From positions 14,510 through 56,506 of the forward strand of contig DADR01000054.1 in NCBI GenBank assembly GCA_002495055.1: a DNA stretch of 41,997 bases. The letters are read 5' to 3'. This DNA comes from Methanoregula sp. UBA247 (GTDB taxonomy: Archaea; Halobacteriota; Methanomicrobia; Methanomicrobiales; Methanospirillaceae). The stretch's first letter is position 1; every line of letters begins with the position of its first letter. The notes beneath the pieces were generated by a model. That model ran no database searches and had not been told where the DNA came from. It saw nothing but the letters and a program-made list of their open reading frames with translations. The translations under genes and the position numbers were made by a program. Positions 8,827 to 16,862 of this stretch are shown here, in pieces.

Positions 8827-9420
8827 TCATCGTAAAAGCACTTCGGCCTTTTTGTTGTCAGTGATGATAACGTCCTCGTTAATCAGCCCCCCAAATCTGT
8901 TTTTGTTCAGTTTCTCCATCTTGTCCTGGATATACTGGGAAAAATAGCCTTTATACCGGACTTGTAATTCGGGAAGCATCCAGTCCTGTTCCGTTATCGT
9001 TTTCCGGCAACAGGGAGAACCACACGCACAATCCATTTCAAAGATCATATCGCTTCCCACCGATGCTGAAACGGTCATGCCATAATCAAACGTGATCTCT
9101 TCTCCGGCTTTGATATCCCGCATCGCAACCAGAAAAACCTGGCCTTTGAAACCACTGTTGGGGTCACAGCTGTGATTGAAAAAGTCCGCATCTTCCGGAT
9201 TTGTACAGGCAGGACCCAGGACAAAGCGCTCTTCGATTTGCATGGTATATCTCTGCATATTTTCGGGGATCTGATACATCTCATCGATCAGCATTATCTT
9301 CCCCCCGAATATTGCCAGCCTCTCGTCTTTTCTGATATCCGCTTTGGCAAATATTCCAGAGCCCTGTGTATCTGAATTTCTTTTCTCAAGATTGGGATTC
9401 AACCAGCTGTTGGTATTCAT
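8827..9420 (-). CDS. SET-domain protein (putative protein-lysine methyltransferase)
   Basis: About 197 residues. SET motifs appear in order: GSGIFA near residue 22 (SAM-binding start), FFNHSCDPN (NHSC-x-PN, near 83) forming the pseudoknot, and EITFDYG (near 112). A post-SET cysteine cluster C-x-CGSPCC follows (near 133-140), probably binding zinc with the NHSC cysteine. These are the residues needed for catalysis, so the enzyme is probably active on a protein lysine. Its substrate is unknown. Archaeal SET proteins tested elsewhere modify chromatin or replication proteins. Start choice lies between ATG at 9420 and GTG at 9426. The gene is monocistronic. Confidence 0.9.
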   Translation of the reverse strand: MNTNSWLNPNLEKRNSDTQGSGIFAKADIRKDERLAIFGGKIMLIDEMYQIPENMQRYTMQIEERFVLGPACTNPEDADFFNHSCDPNSGFKGQVFLVAMRDIKAGEEITFDYGMTVSASVGSDMIFEMDCACGSPCCRKTITEQDWMLPELQVRYKGYFSQYIQDKMEKLNKNRFGGLINEDVIITDNKKAEVLLR

Positions 9421-10140
9421 GAACACGCTCTTTTTGGTACCTCAGTAGATTATGAGGTCGGTATTTTTGACTGTTGTGATGAAACCGGTTTTATCATCGG
9501 ATACTAAAAAATACCCCTGCGGGAGCATTCTGACTCCTGAAACCCCATTCTCCTTCGGAGATATTCCAGCAATTCCTGTCAGATCCCCCCTTCTCCGGCC
9601 TCATCTCCCAAGAGTCTATCCGGGCTCATTATGAGCCCGGTTTGCCCATCCGAACGATCTGTTTCCGGTACAGGTTGCAAAAATATGCGAATTCCGGCAA
9701 ATGTTTTGAAATATTCCCAATACATCGTTCTCCCGCCTAAATACGAAATATGTGGGCAGGAAAATGTACGCCAATGGATGCTTTTGGAGGGCAAAACGGC
9801 GCTTACATTAGCCCCCCGGTCAGGCGCCCCCTTTTTCGCCAACAGAACACTTCTCTATGCGGTTTTTTGCTGCGGGAATCTTTTGCGGAAAAACAGTACG
9901 GTACAGGCAGGTTGTTTTCCGGATTATCTTCAAACCAGAATGTGCAATGAGCTCACTTTTTCCGGGCATTATAATGCCAATTATGGGCAAAACGGAGGTC
10001 AAGACGAATTTTTAAAAAATAGTGCTGGTTTTTGGTGAATTGGTGCTGTACAGGTTTTTGAGGGGAAAAGATGGGCTGGAACGGGGATGGATTATATTGT
10101 TCAATCAGCCGTTTTCTAACAGGAAGGGATCATGTTCAGG
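9421..10140. other. Gene-free stretch upstream of the second sensor's 3' end
   Basis: 720 bases with no credible gene. Plus-strand frames here lack domains and Shine-Dalgarno sequences. The stretch contains an inverted repeat GGGCTCAT/ATGAGCCC (about 9622-9639), likely to fold as a hairpin, and the repeat partner of 5228-5376. Confidence 0.6.
9853..10003. repeat. Diverged intergenic repeat, copy B (partner at 5228)
   Basis: This aligns with copy A at 5228-5376. Here the palindrome is a perfect 14-mer, GGCATTATAATGCC (9965-9978), again following CTTTTTCCGGGCA-like sequence. Both copies lie near sensor genes, but on different sides of them. Confidence 0.5.
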
Positions 10141-11805
10141 TTATTGGGATGTGAACCTGTACTGTCCCTTCGGTACCGTGATCTCGAACCGTGCCCCCTT
10201 TCCCGGCTCACCGGTTTCCGTAATAGTTATTCTGGTAATTTCAAGGATTTCCCGTACAAGGAAAAGCCCGACAGTTTTATTCTTTTGAAAATCCGGTAAA
10301 AATATTTTGTCCTTGATATCCTCAGATATCCCCATGCCATTGTCTTCAAAGAGCAAGGTAATGGACTCCGATCCTTCAGTATACCTCAATGTAACTTCCG
10401 TTGCTGTCTTCCCATGCGTGAGCGTATTATCCGCAAGAATCTGGAAGACCTGTTCCAGCAGGGGATCGGAAAAGATTTCAAGACCGTTGAGAGTGACCGT
10501 ATGTTTCATTCTCAGGAAATCCAGGTGAGATATTGCCAGAAGGAACACCTGGCTGACATTCTGCCATCGTGGCGGCCTGAGCCCGAGATCCTGATACGTC
10601 TGGGAGAATTTCAGGGAACGGGTAATAATCTTCAGAATATCCTCCTCTTTCTCGATAATTAATCTCAGGGAACTCTCTGTCACCTTGTCTTTTGCCAGAT
10701 GGTTGTACCCCGAAAGGGTAAATATCATATTCTCAATGTCGTTGAATGTTACATAATTTAACAGATTGAGTTTTTTCCTTGCGAGCCTGAGTGCCTGTTC
10801 GCTCCTGGTGAGTTCCTCGAAGTTCTCCCGCAGTTCCTCTTCTGCTGCTGTCAGCTGCTCGTATGCAGCATGGAGTTCCTCATTATTCCGGATCAGTTCG
10901 GCAGTCTTCTTCCGGACCTGTTGCCGGAATATAAAACTGATGATTACGAAGAGCGCAACAAGACCGATCGCAGTGGCAAGGCTCCACCAGACATAGGGTG
11001 GTATGACCCAGCTGGCTTTCATACCAAACCATTTCTCCATCGACTTGCTGTAGGTGGATGAGGGATCGGCCTTTCCTTCCGCAAGGTAACGGTCGATGGT
11101 TACCAGAAGGTCCTGGTTCTTTCCTTTTTGTACTGCAAAACCAATTGATGAAGGATTGAACATCACGGGTGTCGTGGAGAGGTCGTATCTGTTGGCAGAT
11201 TGCTCACCTGCCATACTGAACACAACCGCGGCATCTGCAGTTCCTGCTGCAGTCCCGGCAAAGACCTCATCCAGGGAATCCTTTTCAAGGTACGTGGCAT
11301 TGATGTTGAACTTCCTTGCGTAATCCCGGAATGCGATCCCATTGATATCCCCCTTGAGCAGCGCGATCCGTTTCCCGTCAAGGTCAAGGATCGTATTGAT
11401 GCCGGACCCGTGGGGTGCATAAACCTGTGACCATGCAGAAAGAGCCGGCTCATGGTTGAAATCATAGAGTTTCTCCCGTTCCGGCGTACTGACTACCCCC
11501 ATAACGAGATCGATCTCGCCGGAAGCCAGTTTATCCCAGTTCTCTGAAAGCGTACTGTGAACCCAGATGATTTTCCATCCCTCTCTCGCAGCAATATCTT
11601 CGATCAGGTCGACAAAAAGGCCCGCCGGTTTTCCCTGCTCATCGGTAAAAACCGATGGTTTGAGTTCAGGGAGGGCTACAGTTACGTCGCGTGCGGCAAC
11701 AACGGGGGAGAAGAGTGCAGCCAGCAGGAGTATAACAGCCGCTAGGAAGAACACTCTCCGCAGTGCGTATAAATCCCCGTTATCGTGAAGAAGGGAGGTT
11801 ATCAT
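10141..11805 (-). CDS. Periplasmic-binding-domain sensor with degenerate histidine-kinase module
   Basis: 554 residues: signal/TM segment (about 16-37), an SBP_bac_3-like solute-binding domain (about 40-262), TM2 (about 272-293), a coiled coil (295-340) and a kinase-like module (341-554). The binding domain suggests sensing of an amino-acid-like or similar small solute outside the cell. The H-box helix reads NYVTFNDIENM, with Asn355 where His is expected. The ATP lid has DNGMG (488-492) but the G2 box is K-N-K-T-V-G-L, without G-x-G. The module may therefore bind nucleotide without phosphorylating itself (inference). The C-terminal 200 residues are nearly the same as those of the gene at the left edge. 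It is complete, so it shows how that truncated gene probably ends. Confidence 0.9.
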   Translation of the reverse strand: MITSLLHDNGDLYALRRVFFLAAVILLLAALFSPVVAARDVTVALPELKPSVFTDEQGKPAGLFVDLIEDIAAREGWKIIWVHSTLSENWDKLASGEIDLVMGVVSTPEREKLYDFNHEPALSAWSQVYAPHGSGINTILDLDGKRIALLKGDINGIAFRDYARKFNINATYLEKDSLDEVFAGTAAGTADAAVVFSMAGEQSANRYDLSTTPVMFNPSSIGFAVQKGKNQDLLVTIDRYLAEGKADPSSTYSKSMEKWFGMKASWVIPPYVWWSLATAIGLVALFVIISFIFRQQVRKKTAELIRNNEELHAAYEQLTAAEEELRENFEELTRSEQALRLARKKLNLLNYVTFNDIENMIFTLSGYNHLAKDKVTESSLRLIIEKEEDILKIITRSLKFSQTYQDLGLRPPRWQNVSQVFLLAISHLDFLRMKHTVTLNGLEIFSDPLLEQVFQILADNTLTHGKTATEVTLRYTEGSESITLLFEDNGMGISEDIKDKIFLPDFQKNKTVGLFLVREILEITRITITETGEPGKGARFEITVPKGQYRFTSQ

Positions 11806-11952
11806 ACATAGACCAGATATCCCGGCTCCAATATCCTTGGGAATACGAGGTTTTTCCTGTACCTTCGTTAGTTGTGTGATGGAGGTGATGGAATATATTA
11901 TTTGGGATAACTCCCGACAAATTTTTTGGACTCTTCATACGCCATGGATGAG

Positions 11953-11962
11953 AATTTTATAT
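11953..11962 (+). promoter_or_regulatory. Candidate TATA box for the L11 operon
   Basis: AATTTTATAT lies about 120 bases before the L11 start and would give a leader of about 95 nt. A second TTTATA at 12052-12057 lies only 27 bases before the ATG and would give an almost leaderless message. The choice between them cannot be made from sequence alone. Confidence 0.4.
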
Positions 11963-12080
11963 GGGGAAAGGGAGGGAACAGGTTCTTCTGGACCTAAGAT
12001 CACCTTTATGACCTTTCCCATCAATATTTACAGACCCAAGCTTGGAACCCGTTTATACGGGACGGCATGGTGCAAAGACT

Positions 12081-12557
12081 ATGGCAGAAGTGGTCGAGGT
12101 TTTAGTACCCGGCGGAAAGGCTACCGCTGGTCCCCCCCTGGGACCGTCGCTCGGACCACTCGGTATCAACGTGAAGGCAGTTGTCGATGAGATCAACAAA
12201 AAGACCGCCTCATTCAACGGAATGCAGGTCCCGGTCAAGATCGAAGTCGACGCAAAGAAGGCGTTCACCGTCACGGTGGGTATACCGCCCACTACGGCGC
12301 TCATCAAAAAAGAGGCTAATATCGAGAAAGGTTCCGCAGAGCCCAACGTCAAAGTGGTAGGTAATCTACCATTTGAGGCCGCTGTCAGGATTGCCAACAT
12401 GAAACTCCAAGGCATGCTCTCTTACGAACTGAAGACCGCGGTAAAAGAGGTCATCGGAACGTGCGTGAGTATGGGAGTTACGGTTGACGGCAAGAAGGCA
12501 AAAGAGGTTCTTGCTGCAATTGCAGAAGGCAAGTATGACAGTGTTCTCGTGAAATAA
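12081..12557 (+). CDS. rpl11: 50S ribosomal protein L11 (uL11)
   Basis: 158 residues. The N-terminal domain has the diagnostic GGKATAGPPLGPSLGPLG segment, and the C-terminal RNA-binding domain ends in the usual CVSMGVTVDGK. L11 binds the GTPase-centre rRNA and the base of the stalk. The ATG at 12081 (MAEVVEVLV) is chosen because family members start here. An upstream in-frame ATG would add 13 unconserved residues. First gene of the archaeal order L11-L1-L10-L12. The usual secE-nusG partners are not upstream in this window. Confidence 0.97.
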   Translation: MAEVVEVLVPGGKATAGPPLGPSLGPLGINVKAVVDEINKKTASFNGMQVPVKIEVDAKKAFTVTVGIPPTTALIKKEANIEKGSAEPNVKVVGNLPFEAAVRIANMKLQGMLSYELKTAVKEVIGTCVSMGVTVDGKKAKEVLAAIAEGKYDSVLVK

Positions 12558-12567
12558 CATGAGAAAA

Positions 12568-12601
12568 CCATAGGAGATCGAAAGGTCGCGAACTATGGAG
12601 G
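12568..12601 (+). promoter_or_regulatory. Hairpin over the L1 ribosome-binding site, candidate L1 autoregulatory element
   Basis: CCATAG (12568-12573) pairs with CTATGG (12593-12598). An inner GATC/GGTC stem is closed by a GAAA tetraloop. Between the two stems is an asymmetric internal loop, GA on one side and GCGAA on the other. This layout (outer stem, asymmetric purine-rich loop with GGAG on the 5' side and GAAC on the 3' side, inner stem) resembles the known L1-binding site of methanococcal L1 mRNA and 23S rRNA. The 3' strand of the outer stem shares two bases with the Shine-Dalgarno GGAGG (12597-12601), six bases before the L1 ATG, so L1 binding could block translation of the downstream genes. 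Confidence 0.6.
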
Positions 12602-12607
12602 AATCTG

Positions 12608-13252
12608 ATGGTTGATAGAGCCAAAATTTTAGAAGCCGTGAAAACGGCGATAGAAAAAGCGCCAGAGCGTAAATTCTCTGAGAGCATCGATATTACCATC
12701 AATCTCAAGAATATCGATATGGCGCAGCCGAAAAATCGTATTGACGAGACGATTCTTCTTCCCCACGGTATAGGCGAAAAAATCGGGATCTGTGTTATCG
12801 GGAAGGGAGATATTGTCACCCAGGCAAAGGATGCCAAGGTTGATCTGATTATCGGCCCTGAAGAGGTTGAGCGGCTTGGTGGTGCACCCCGCGAAGCACG
12901 AAAAGTTGCCAGTACCTACCGGTACTTCCTTGCTGAGATGGCGGTCATGCCACAGGTCGGACGGTTCTTAGGTCCCCGGCTCGGTCCGCGGGGCAGGATG
13001 CCGATGCCGATTCCCGGCAGCACGGATATCCGCCCGATAGTCGAGCGCCTGCGCAACTCGGTGAAGATCAGGACAAAAGACAAGACTGTCTTTTCGACAA
13101 AGGTCGGAACAACGGCTATGAAGCCTGAACAGGTCGCTGAGAATATCGAAGCGATTGTCAAGAGGATTGAAGCTGTTCTCGAACAGGGTCCGCTGAATGT
13201 CCGCTCTGTCTTTGTCAAGACGACCATGGGTCCTGCAGTGAGGTTGGAATAA
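12608..13252 (+). CDS. rpl1: 50S ribosomal protein L1 (uL1)
   Basis: 214 residues, a typical archaeal L1. It has the conserved ADIRPIVERL-like region (here TDIRPIVERL), the FLGPRLGPRGRMP loop (about 118-130) that contacts rRNA helix 77, and a VGT segment near the C-terminus. It forms the mobile L1 stalk and in methanogens represses its own operon by binding mRNA. ATG at 12608 with GGAGG six bases upstream. Its stop shares one base with the L10 start (TAATG), so L10 is translationally coupled. Confidence 0.97.
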   Translation: MVDRAKILEAVKTAIEKAPERKFSESIDITINLKNIDMAQPKNRIDETILLPHGIGEKIGICVIGKGDIVTQAKDAKVDLIIGPEEVERLGGAPREARKVASTYRYFLAEMAVMPQVGRFLGPRLGPRGRMPMPIPGSTDIRPIVERLRNSVKIRTKDKTVFSTKVGTTAMKPEQVAENIEAIVKRIEAVLEQGPLNVRSVFVKTTMGPAVRLE

Positions 13253-14100
13253 TGGCGTTGTATACACACCACCTTCCCTCCTGGAAGAAGGACGAGGTCG
13301 CTGATATCAAGGAGAACGCAAAAAAGTTCACGCTTATTGGGCTTGTCGATATGTATGGTATCCCGGCACAGCAGGTACAGCAGATCCGCAGGAACCTCCG
13401 CGGTAAGGCTGTCATCAAGGTGACGAGGAATACACTCATCAAGCACGCGTTCGAAGAGATTGGCGGCGATATGAAAGGACTCACGAAATATGTGTCCGGT
13501 CACTCGGCGCTTATCTTCACTAACGACAACCCGTTCAAGCTCTTCAAGCAGCTGGAAAAGACCAAGACAAAGATGGCGGCCAAGCCGGGCGAAAAGGCGC
13601 CGGAGGATATCGTCATTGAAAAGGGACCGACCAGTTTCAAGCCGGGCCCGATTGTCGGTGAGCTCCAGCAGGCCGGTATTCCCGCAGCGATAGAAGGCGG
13701 GAAGGTCAAGATCCGCGAGACCAAGACGGTCGTGAAGAAAGGCGGCGTTATCTCGGCAAAGCTTGCGACCATCCTGGTCAAGCTCGATATCAAGCCGATG
13801 GACGTTGGACTTGCACTGCAGGTCGCGTACCATGATGGCGATATCTTTGAGCCATCGGTGCTTGCCGTTGACGAGACCGTTATTCTCGGGCAGATCCAGC
13901 TCGCTGGTCTCCAGGCGTTCAACCTGTCAGTCAACGCAGCGATCCCGACAAAGGACACGATGGGCGCAATCCTGACAAAAGCAGTCAGGGATGCACGGGG
14001 ACTTGCAGTCGAAGCAGCGATCTATGAAAAAGACGTTGTTGATGCGATTATTGGTAAAGCGTACAGGGAAAGCCAGGCAGTCAAAAGCCTGGTAAAATAA
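13252..14100 (+). CDS. rpl10: 50S ribosomal protein L10 / P0 (uL10)
   Basis: 282 residues, slightly short for archaeal P0. An N-terminal rRNA-binding domain (about 1-100) is followed by the archaeal insertion domain and the C-terminal stalk helices that hold L12 dimers. The sequence ends at AVKSLVK, so the acidic tail with the GLGxLF-type end seen in many archaeal P0 proteins is absent here, while L12 next door keeps it. Coupled to L1 by a one-base overlap. Confidence 0.96.
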   Translation: MALYTHHLPSWKKDEVADIKENAKKFTLIGLVDMYGIPAQQVQQIRRNLRGKAVIKVTRNTLIKHAFEEIGGDMKGLTKYVSGHSALIFTNDNPFKLFKQLEKTKTKMAAKPGEKAPEDIVIEKGPTSFKPGPIVGELQQAGIPAAIEGGKVKIRETKTVVKKGGVISAKLATILVKLDIKPMDVGLALQVAYHDGDIFEPSVLAVDETVILGQIQLAGLQAFNLSVNAAIPTKDTMGAILTKAVRDARGLAVEAAIYEKDVVDAIIGKAYRESQAVKSLVK

Positions 14101-14123
14101 TTATTGATATTGAGGTGAACAAG

Positions 14124-14435
14124 ATGGAATATATCTATGCAGCACTTCTCCTGCACAAGGCAGGCAAGAAGGTCGATGAGAACGGCGTCAAGGCAGTCCT
14201 TACCGCCGCAGGTGTAGCAGCAGACGAATCACGCGTAAAGGCACTCATTGCAGCACTCGATGGCGTAAACATCGAAGATGCAATCAGCAAGGCCGCCGTA
14301 GCACCGGTTGCCGCAGCAGCAGCACCCGCAGCAGCAGGCAAGGCAGCACCCGCAGCCAAGGAAGAAGCACCAGAAGAGCACAAGAAGGAAGACGAAGAGA
14401 GCGGTATGGCAGGGCTCGGTGCCCTGTTCGGATAA
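14124..14435 (+). CDS. rpl12: 50S ribosomal protein L12 (P1-type stalk protein)
   Basis: 103 residues. An N-terminal helical dimerisation domain (MEYIYAALLLHKAGK) is followed by an Ala/Pro hinge, then an acidic segment and the conserved tail SGMAGLGALFG that recruits translation GTPases. The ATG at 14124 follows GAGGTGA with a five-base spacer. A GTG nine bases upstream lies inside that ribosome-binding site and is rejected. Last gene of the operon. Confidence 0.97.
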   Translation: MEYIYAALLLHKAGKKVDENGVKAVLTAAGVAADESRVKALIAALDGVNIEDAISKAAVAPVAAAAAPAAAGKAAPAAKEEAPEEHKKEDEESGMAGLGALFG

Positions 14436-14436
14436 T

Positions 14437-14460
14437 TCTCTTTTTTCTTACTTCTTATCT
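14437..14460 (+). terminator. T-rich terminator of the ribosomal stalk operon
   Basis: Directly after the L12 stop is a pyrimidine tract with T6 (14441-14446) and further T clusters, as expected for archaeal intrinsic termination. Confidence 0.55.
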
Positions 14461-14782
14461 GGTTAATCTGTTATTTCTCGATCTGTTTTTTAATGGTTTC
14501 ATGCATTAGTTGGCACATAATTCTCCGTTACCATTACCCGGTGTGCCAGAGCTGAGTCACAATAAGATTTCCCTGCACGGCCGTAATTTATTAAATTTTT
14601 CCGGGAAAGTATAGCGAGAAATTGAATTGTAAACGGTTCCTTATATTGTGATCAAAATCATTTCGATTAATTTATAATAACACCTTTTTAAAAGAATCTT
14701 ATGTATATCAAGATACCAAAGTCATTCTGTTTTCTATTCTCATTTATGATCAAGTCCAGTTTTTTATCAGGCCGGTGATTGG
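14461..14782 (+). promoter_or_regulatory. AT-rich intergenic region with promoter of the surface-protein gene
   Basis: No gene is visible. TTTATAAT at 14671-14678 is a good TATA box and would place transcription start near 14700, a leader of about 80 nt. GGTGA at 14774-14778, four bases before the ATG, is the ribosome-binding site. Confidence 0.5.
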
Positions 14783-16765
14783 ATGAGTACCGTGCGTTTT
14801 TGCTTATTTATAGCAGGTCTCGTAATGCTCGTTGGTTTTGCAAGTGCACTGACCCCGACAGCGATGTTTAATGGGACGCCGGTAAGCGGGATAGCTCCTC
14901 TGACCGTAACATTCACGGATCAGTCAACGGGAAATCCCGCGGGCTGGGCATGGTATTTCGGTGATGAGAATTACACAGCACCGTGGACCCAATTGAATGC
15001 GAGTGCCGGATGGTCTGTAAGACGCTCTCATAGCATCGTGGTGATGCCGGATGGCAGTATAGTGCTTATGGGTGGTCGGGCCGGTGAAAGTACGTTTAGG
15101 AATGATGTCTGGAGATCAATGAATAACGGGGTTACATGGGTACGTGTGAATGCAACACCCGGGTGGTCAGCACGCTATAGTCACAGTAGTGTGGTAATGC
15201 CGGATGGCAGTATTATACTAATGGGGGGAATGACTGGCGTTTTAATGAATGACGTGTGGAGGTCAACTGATAACGGGACGACATGGACTGAGATTACCCC
15301 AAGTGCCGAGTGGTCTGCAAGAGCTCATCATAGTACTGTAGTGCTGCCCGACGGCAGCATCGTGCTGATGGGTGGTACTGAAAGTGACGCTTATATGAAT
15401 GATGTGTGGAGATCAACCGATAACGGGACGACATGGACTGAGATGACCCGAAGTGCCGGGTGGTCGCCAAGAGCTGCTCATAGTAGTGTAGTACTGCAAG
15501 ACGGCAGCATTGTGCTGATGGGTGGTTTGGATGCGAGTGGCAATAGGAATGATGTGTGGAGATCTACCGATAATGGGACGACTTGGACCAGGATGACCCC
15601 CGGTGCCCGATGGTCGGCACGGCAAGCTCTCAGCAGTGTGGCGATGCCTGATGGAAGCATCGTATTAATGGGGGGTTCGCTTAGTGTCAGCAGCTTTGAG
15701 AATGATGTCTGGAGATCAATGGATAACGGGGCTACATGGACTGAGATCCCAAATGCCGGGTGGTCAGCAAGATGTTACCACACGAGCGTGGCAATGCCAG
15801 ATGGCAGCATTGTATTAGTGGGGGGTGGCAGTAACATCAGCGATAAGAATGATGTCTGGCGGTTCACGACGCCTGGTTCCTCGGCTCAGAACCCGGTTCA
15901 TACCTATACAATCCCTGGAACTTATCAGGTATCTTTGCAGGCATACAATGCCAGTAGTTATGACAGCACGCGAAAGGCCGGTTATATCACGGTCTACCTC
16001 ACGGATGATGGAGGCTCTGATTCCGGCGGGGATATTCCTCCCCCAATCCCTCCAAACCCCACAACAACCCTTACAGGTACAACAATCAATGAAACGGTGA
16101 ACGTCGGAGGTGGATCGGCGGTGAACCGTGCCGAGGTGACAGGAACAAACCTTGGGAAAAACCTTGTAGTTACTGCGTTCCCGAGAAACAGTCTCCCTTC
16201 GAACATAGCCTTGACCCAGATGACCGTATATCAGTACATTTCCCTGGTATCGAGCACTATCCCGGGTGTCGTTGACCAGGTAATCCTTGAGTTCAGTGTC
16301 CCGCAATCATGGCTCACCGAACACGGGTTCACGGCCGGTGACATCGTGATGATGCATTACGAAAACGGGCAGTGGCAGGAACTCGATACCCGGTATGTTT
16401 CACAGAAGAGCGGGAACGTGTTCTACCGTGCAACAACACCCGGTTTCTCATATTTTGCCATTGTGTACCGGAAGGATGGCACCGATATGGGGGCCGTCAC
16501 ACCTGTGGCAACGACAGCCCCCACCCTGGTGGCCGTGTTGAAAGCACCGGTGCAGGAGGCTCCCACAACGGCAGAAATTACAAGAGAAAAAACACCGGCA
16601 GTCCCGCCGGCCCCGGTAACACAGTCTTCCGGGGGGATTCCCATGACGACGATTATTGTCGGCACAACTGGGGCAATTGCCACGGTCATAAGCACGGTTC
16701 TTATAAGACGCTGGTGGATCCGGAAACAGAACCCGACGTTGTTCCGGAAAAACGACCGGTATTAA
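14783..16765 (+). CDS. Surface protein: PKD domain with nested Kelch-like propeller, PGF-pre-PGF domain, C-terminal anchor
   Basis: 660 residues. Signal peptide 1-22. A PKD domain begins at about 24 (SGIAPLTVTFTDQSTG...WAWYFGDE). It is interrupted at about residue 62 and resumes at about 365 with QNPVHTYTIPGTYQVSLQAYN, which is the second half of a standard PKD fold. The insert (about 65-362) is six repeats of about 50 residues, each with the pattern H(S)-x-VV-x-PDGSIVLMGG ... NDVWRS-x-DNG-x-TW, marking a six-blade propeller. Next come a Pro/Thr linker and a PGF-pre-PGF-type domain (about 440-565). The C-terminal end has a Thr/Pro stalk, one TM helix (about 622-642) and a basic tail. It is probably displayed outside the cell in contact with carbohydrate or protein. 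No catalytic motif is seen. Confidence 0.88.
   Translation: MSTVRFCLFIAGLVMLVGFASALTPTAMFNGTPVSGIAPLTVTFTDQSTGNPAGWAWYFGDENYTAPWTQLNASAGWSVRRSHSIVVMPDGSIVLMGGRAGESTFRNDVWRSMNNGVTWVRVNATPGWSARYSHSSVVMPDGSIILMGGMTGVLMNDVWRSTDNGTTWTEITPSAEWSARAHHSTVVLPDGSIVLMGGTESDAYMNDVWRSTDNGTTWTEMTRSAGWSPRAAHSSVVLQDGSIVLMGGLDASGNRNDVWRSTDNGTTWTRMTPGARWSARQALSSVAMPDGSIVLMGGSLSVSSFENDVWRSMDNGATWTEIPNAGWSARCYHTSVAMPDGSIVLVGGGSNISDKNDVWRFTTPGSSAQNPVHTYTIPGTYQVSLQAYNASSYDSTRKAGYITVYLTDDGGSDSGGDIPPPIPPNPTTTLTGTTINETVNVGGGSAVNRAEVTGTNLGKNLVVTAFPRNSLPSNIALTQMTVYQYISLVSSTIPGVVDQVILEFSVPQSWLTEHGFTAGDIVMMHYENGQWQELDTRYVSQKSGNVFYRATTPGFSYFAIVYRKDGTDMGAVTPVATTAPTLVAVLKAPVQEAPTTAEITREKTPAVPPAPVTQSSGGIPMTTIIVGTTGAIATVISTVLIRRWWIRKQNPTLFRKNDRY
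14975..15868 (+). repeat. Six tandem repeats of about 150 bp encoding propeller blades
   Basis: NDVWR recurs at residues 107, 156, 206, 256, 307 and 356. At DNA level the central units share long near-identical runs (for example around 15270 and 15420), so the array grew by recent unit duplication and could vary in copy number. Confidence 0.85.
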
Positions 16766-16862
16766 CCTCATATCCTATTTTAAAGGGCATCCAGCTGTAA
16801 ACAGAAATTGCCAGGATAAGGAAAAACGCTAATAACAGTATGGAATGGGGCTCGGGGCCTCT

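Noticed and set aside
9631..10038. Plus-strand frame of 135 codons in the gap after the SET gene
   Set aside because: No domain, no Shine-Dalgarno, odd composition, and it runs through the intergenic repeat.
12916..13833. Minus-strand frame of about 300 codons across L1 and L10
   Set aside because: Antisense to two certain ribosomal genes and without a recognisable product.
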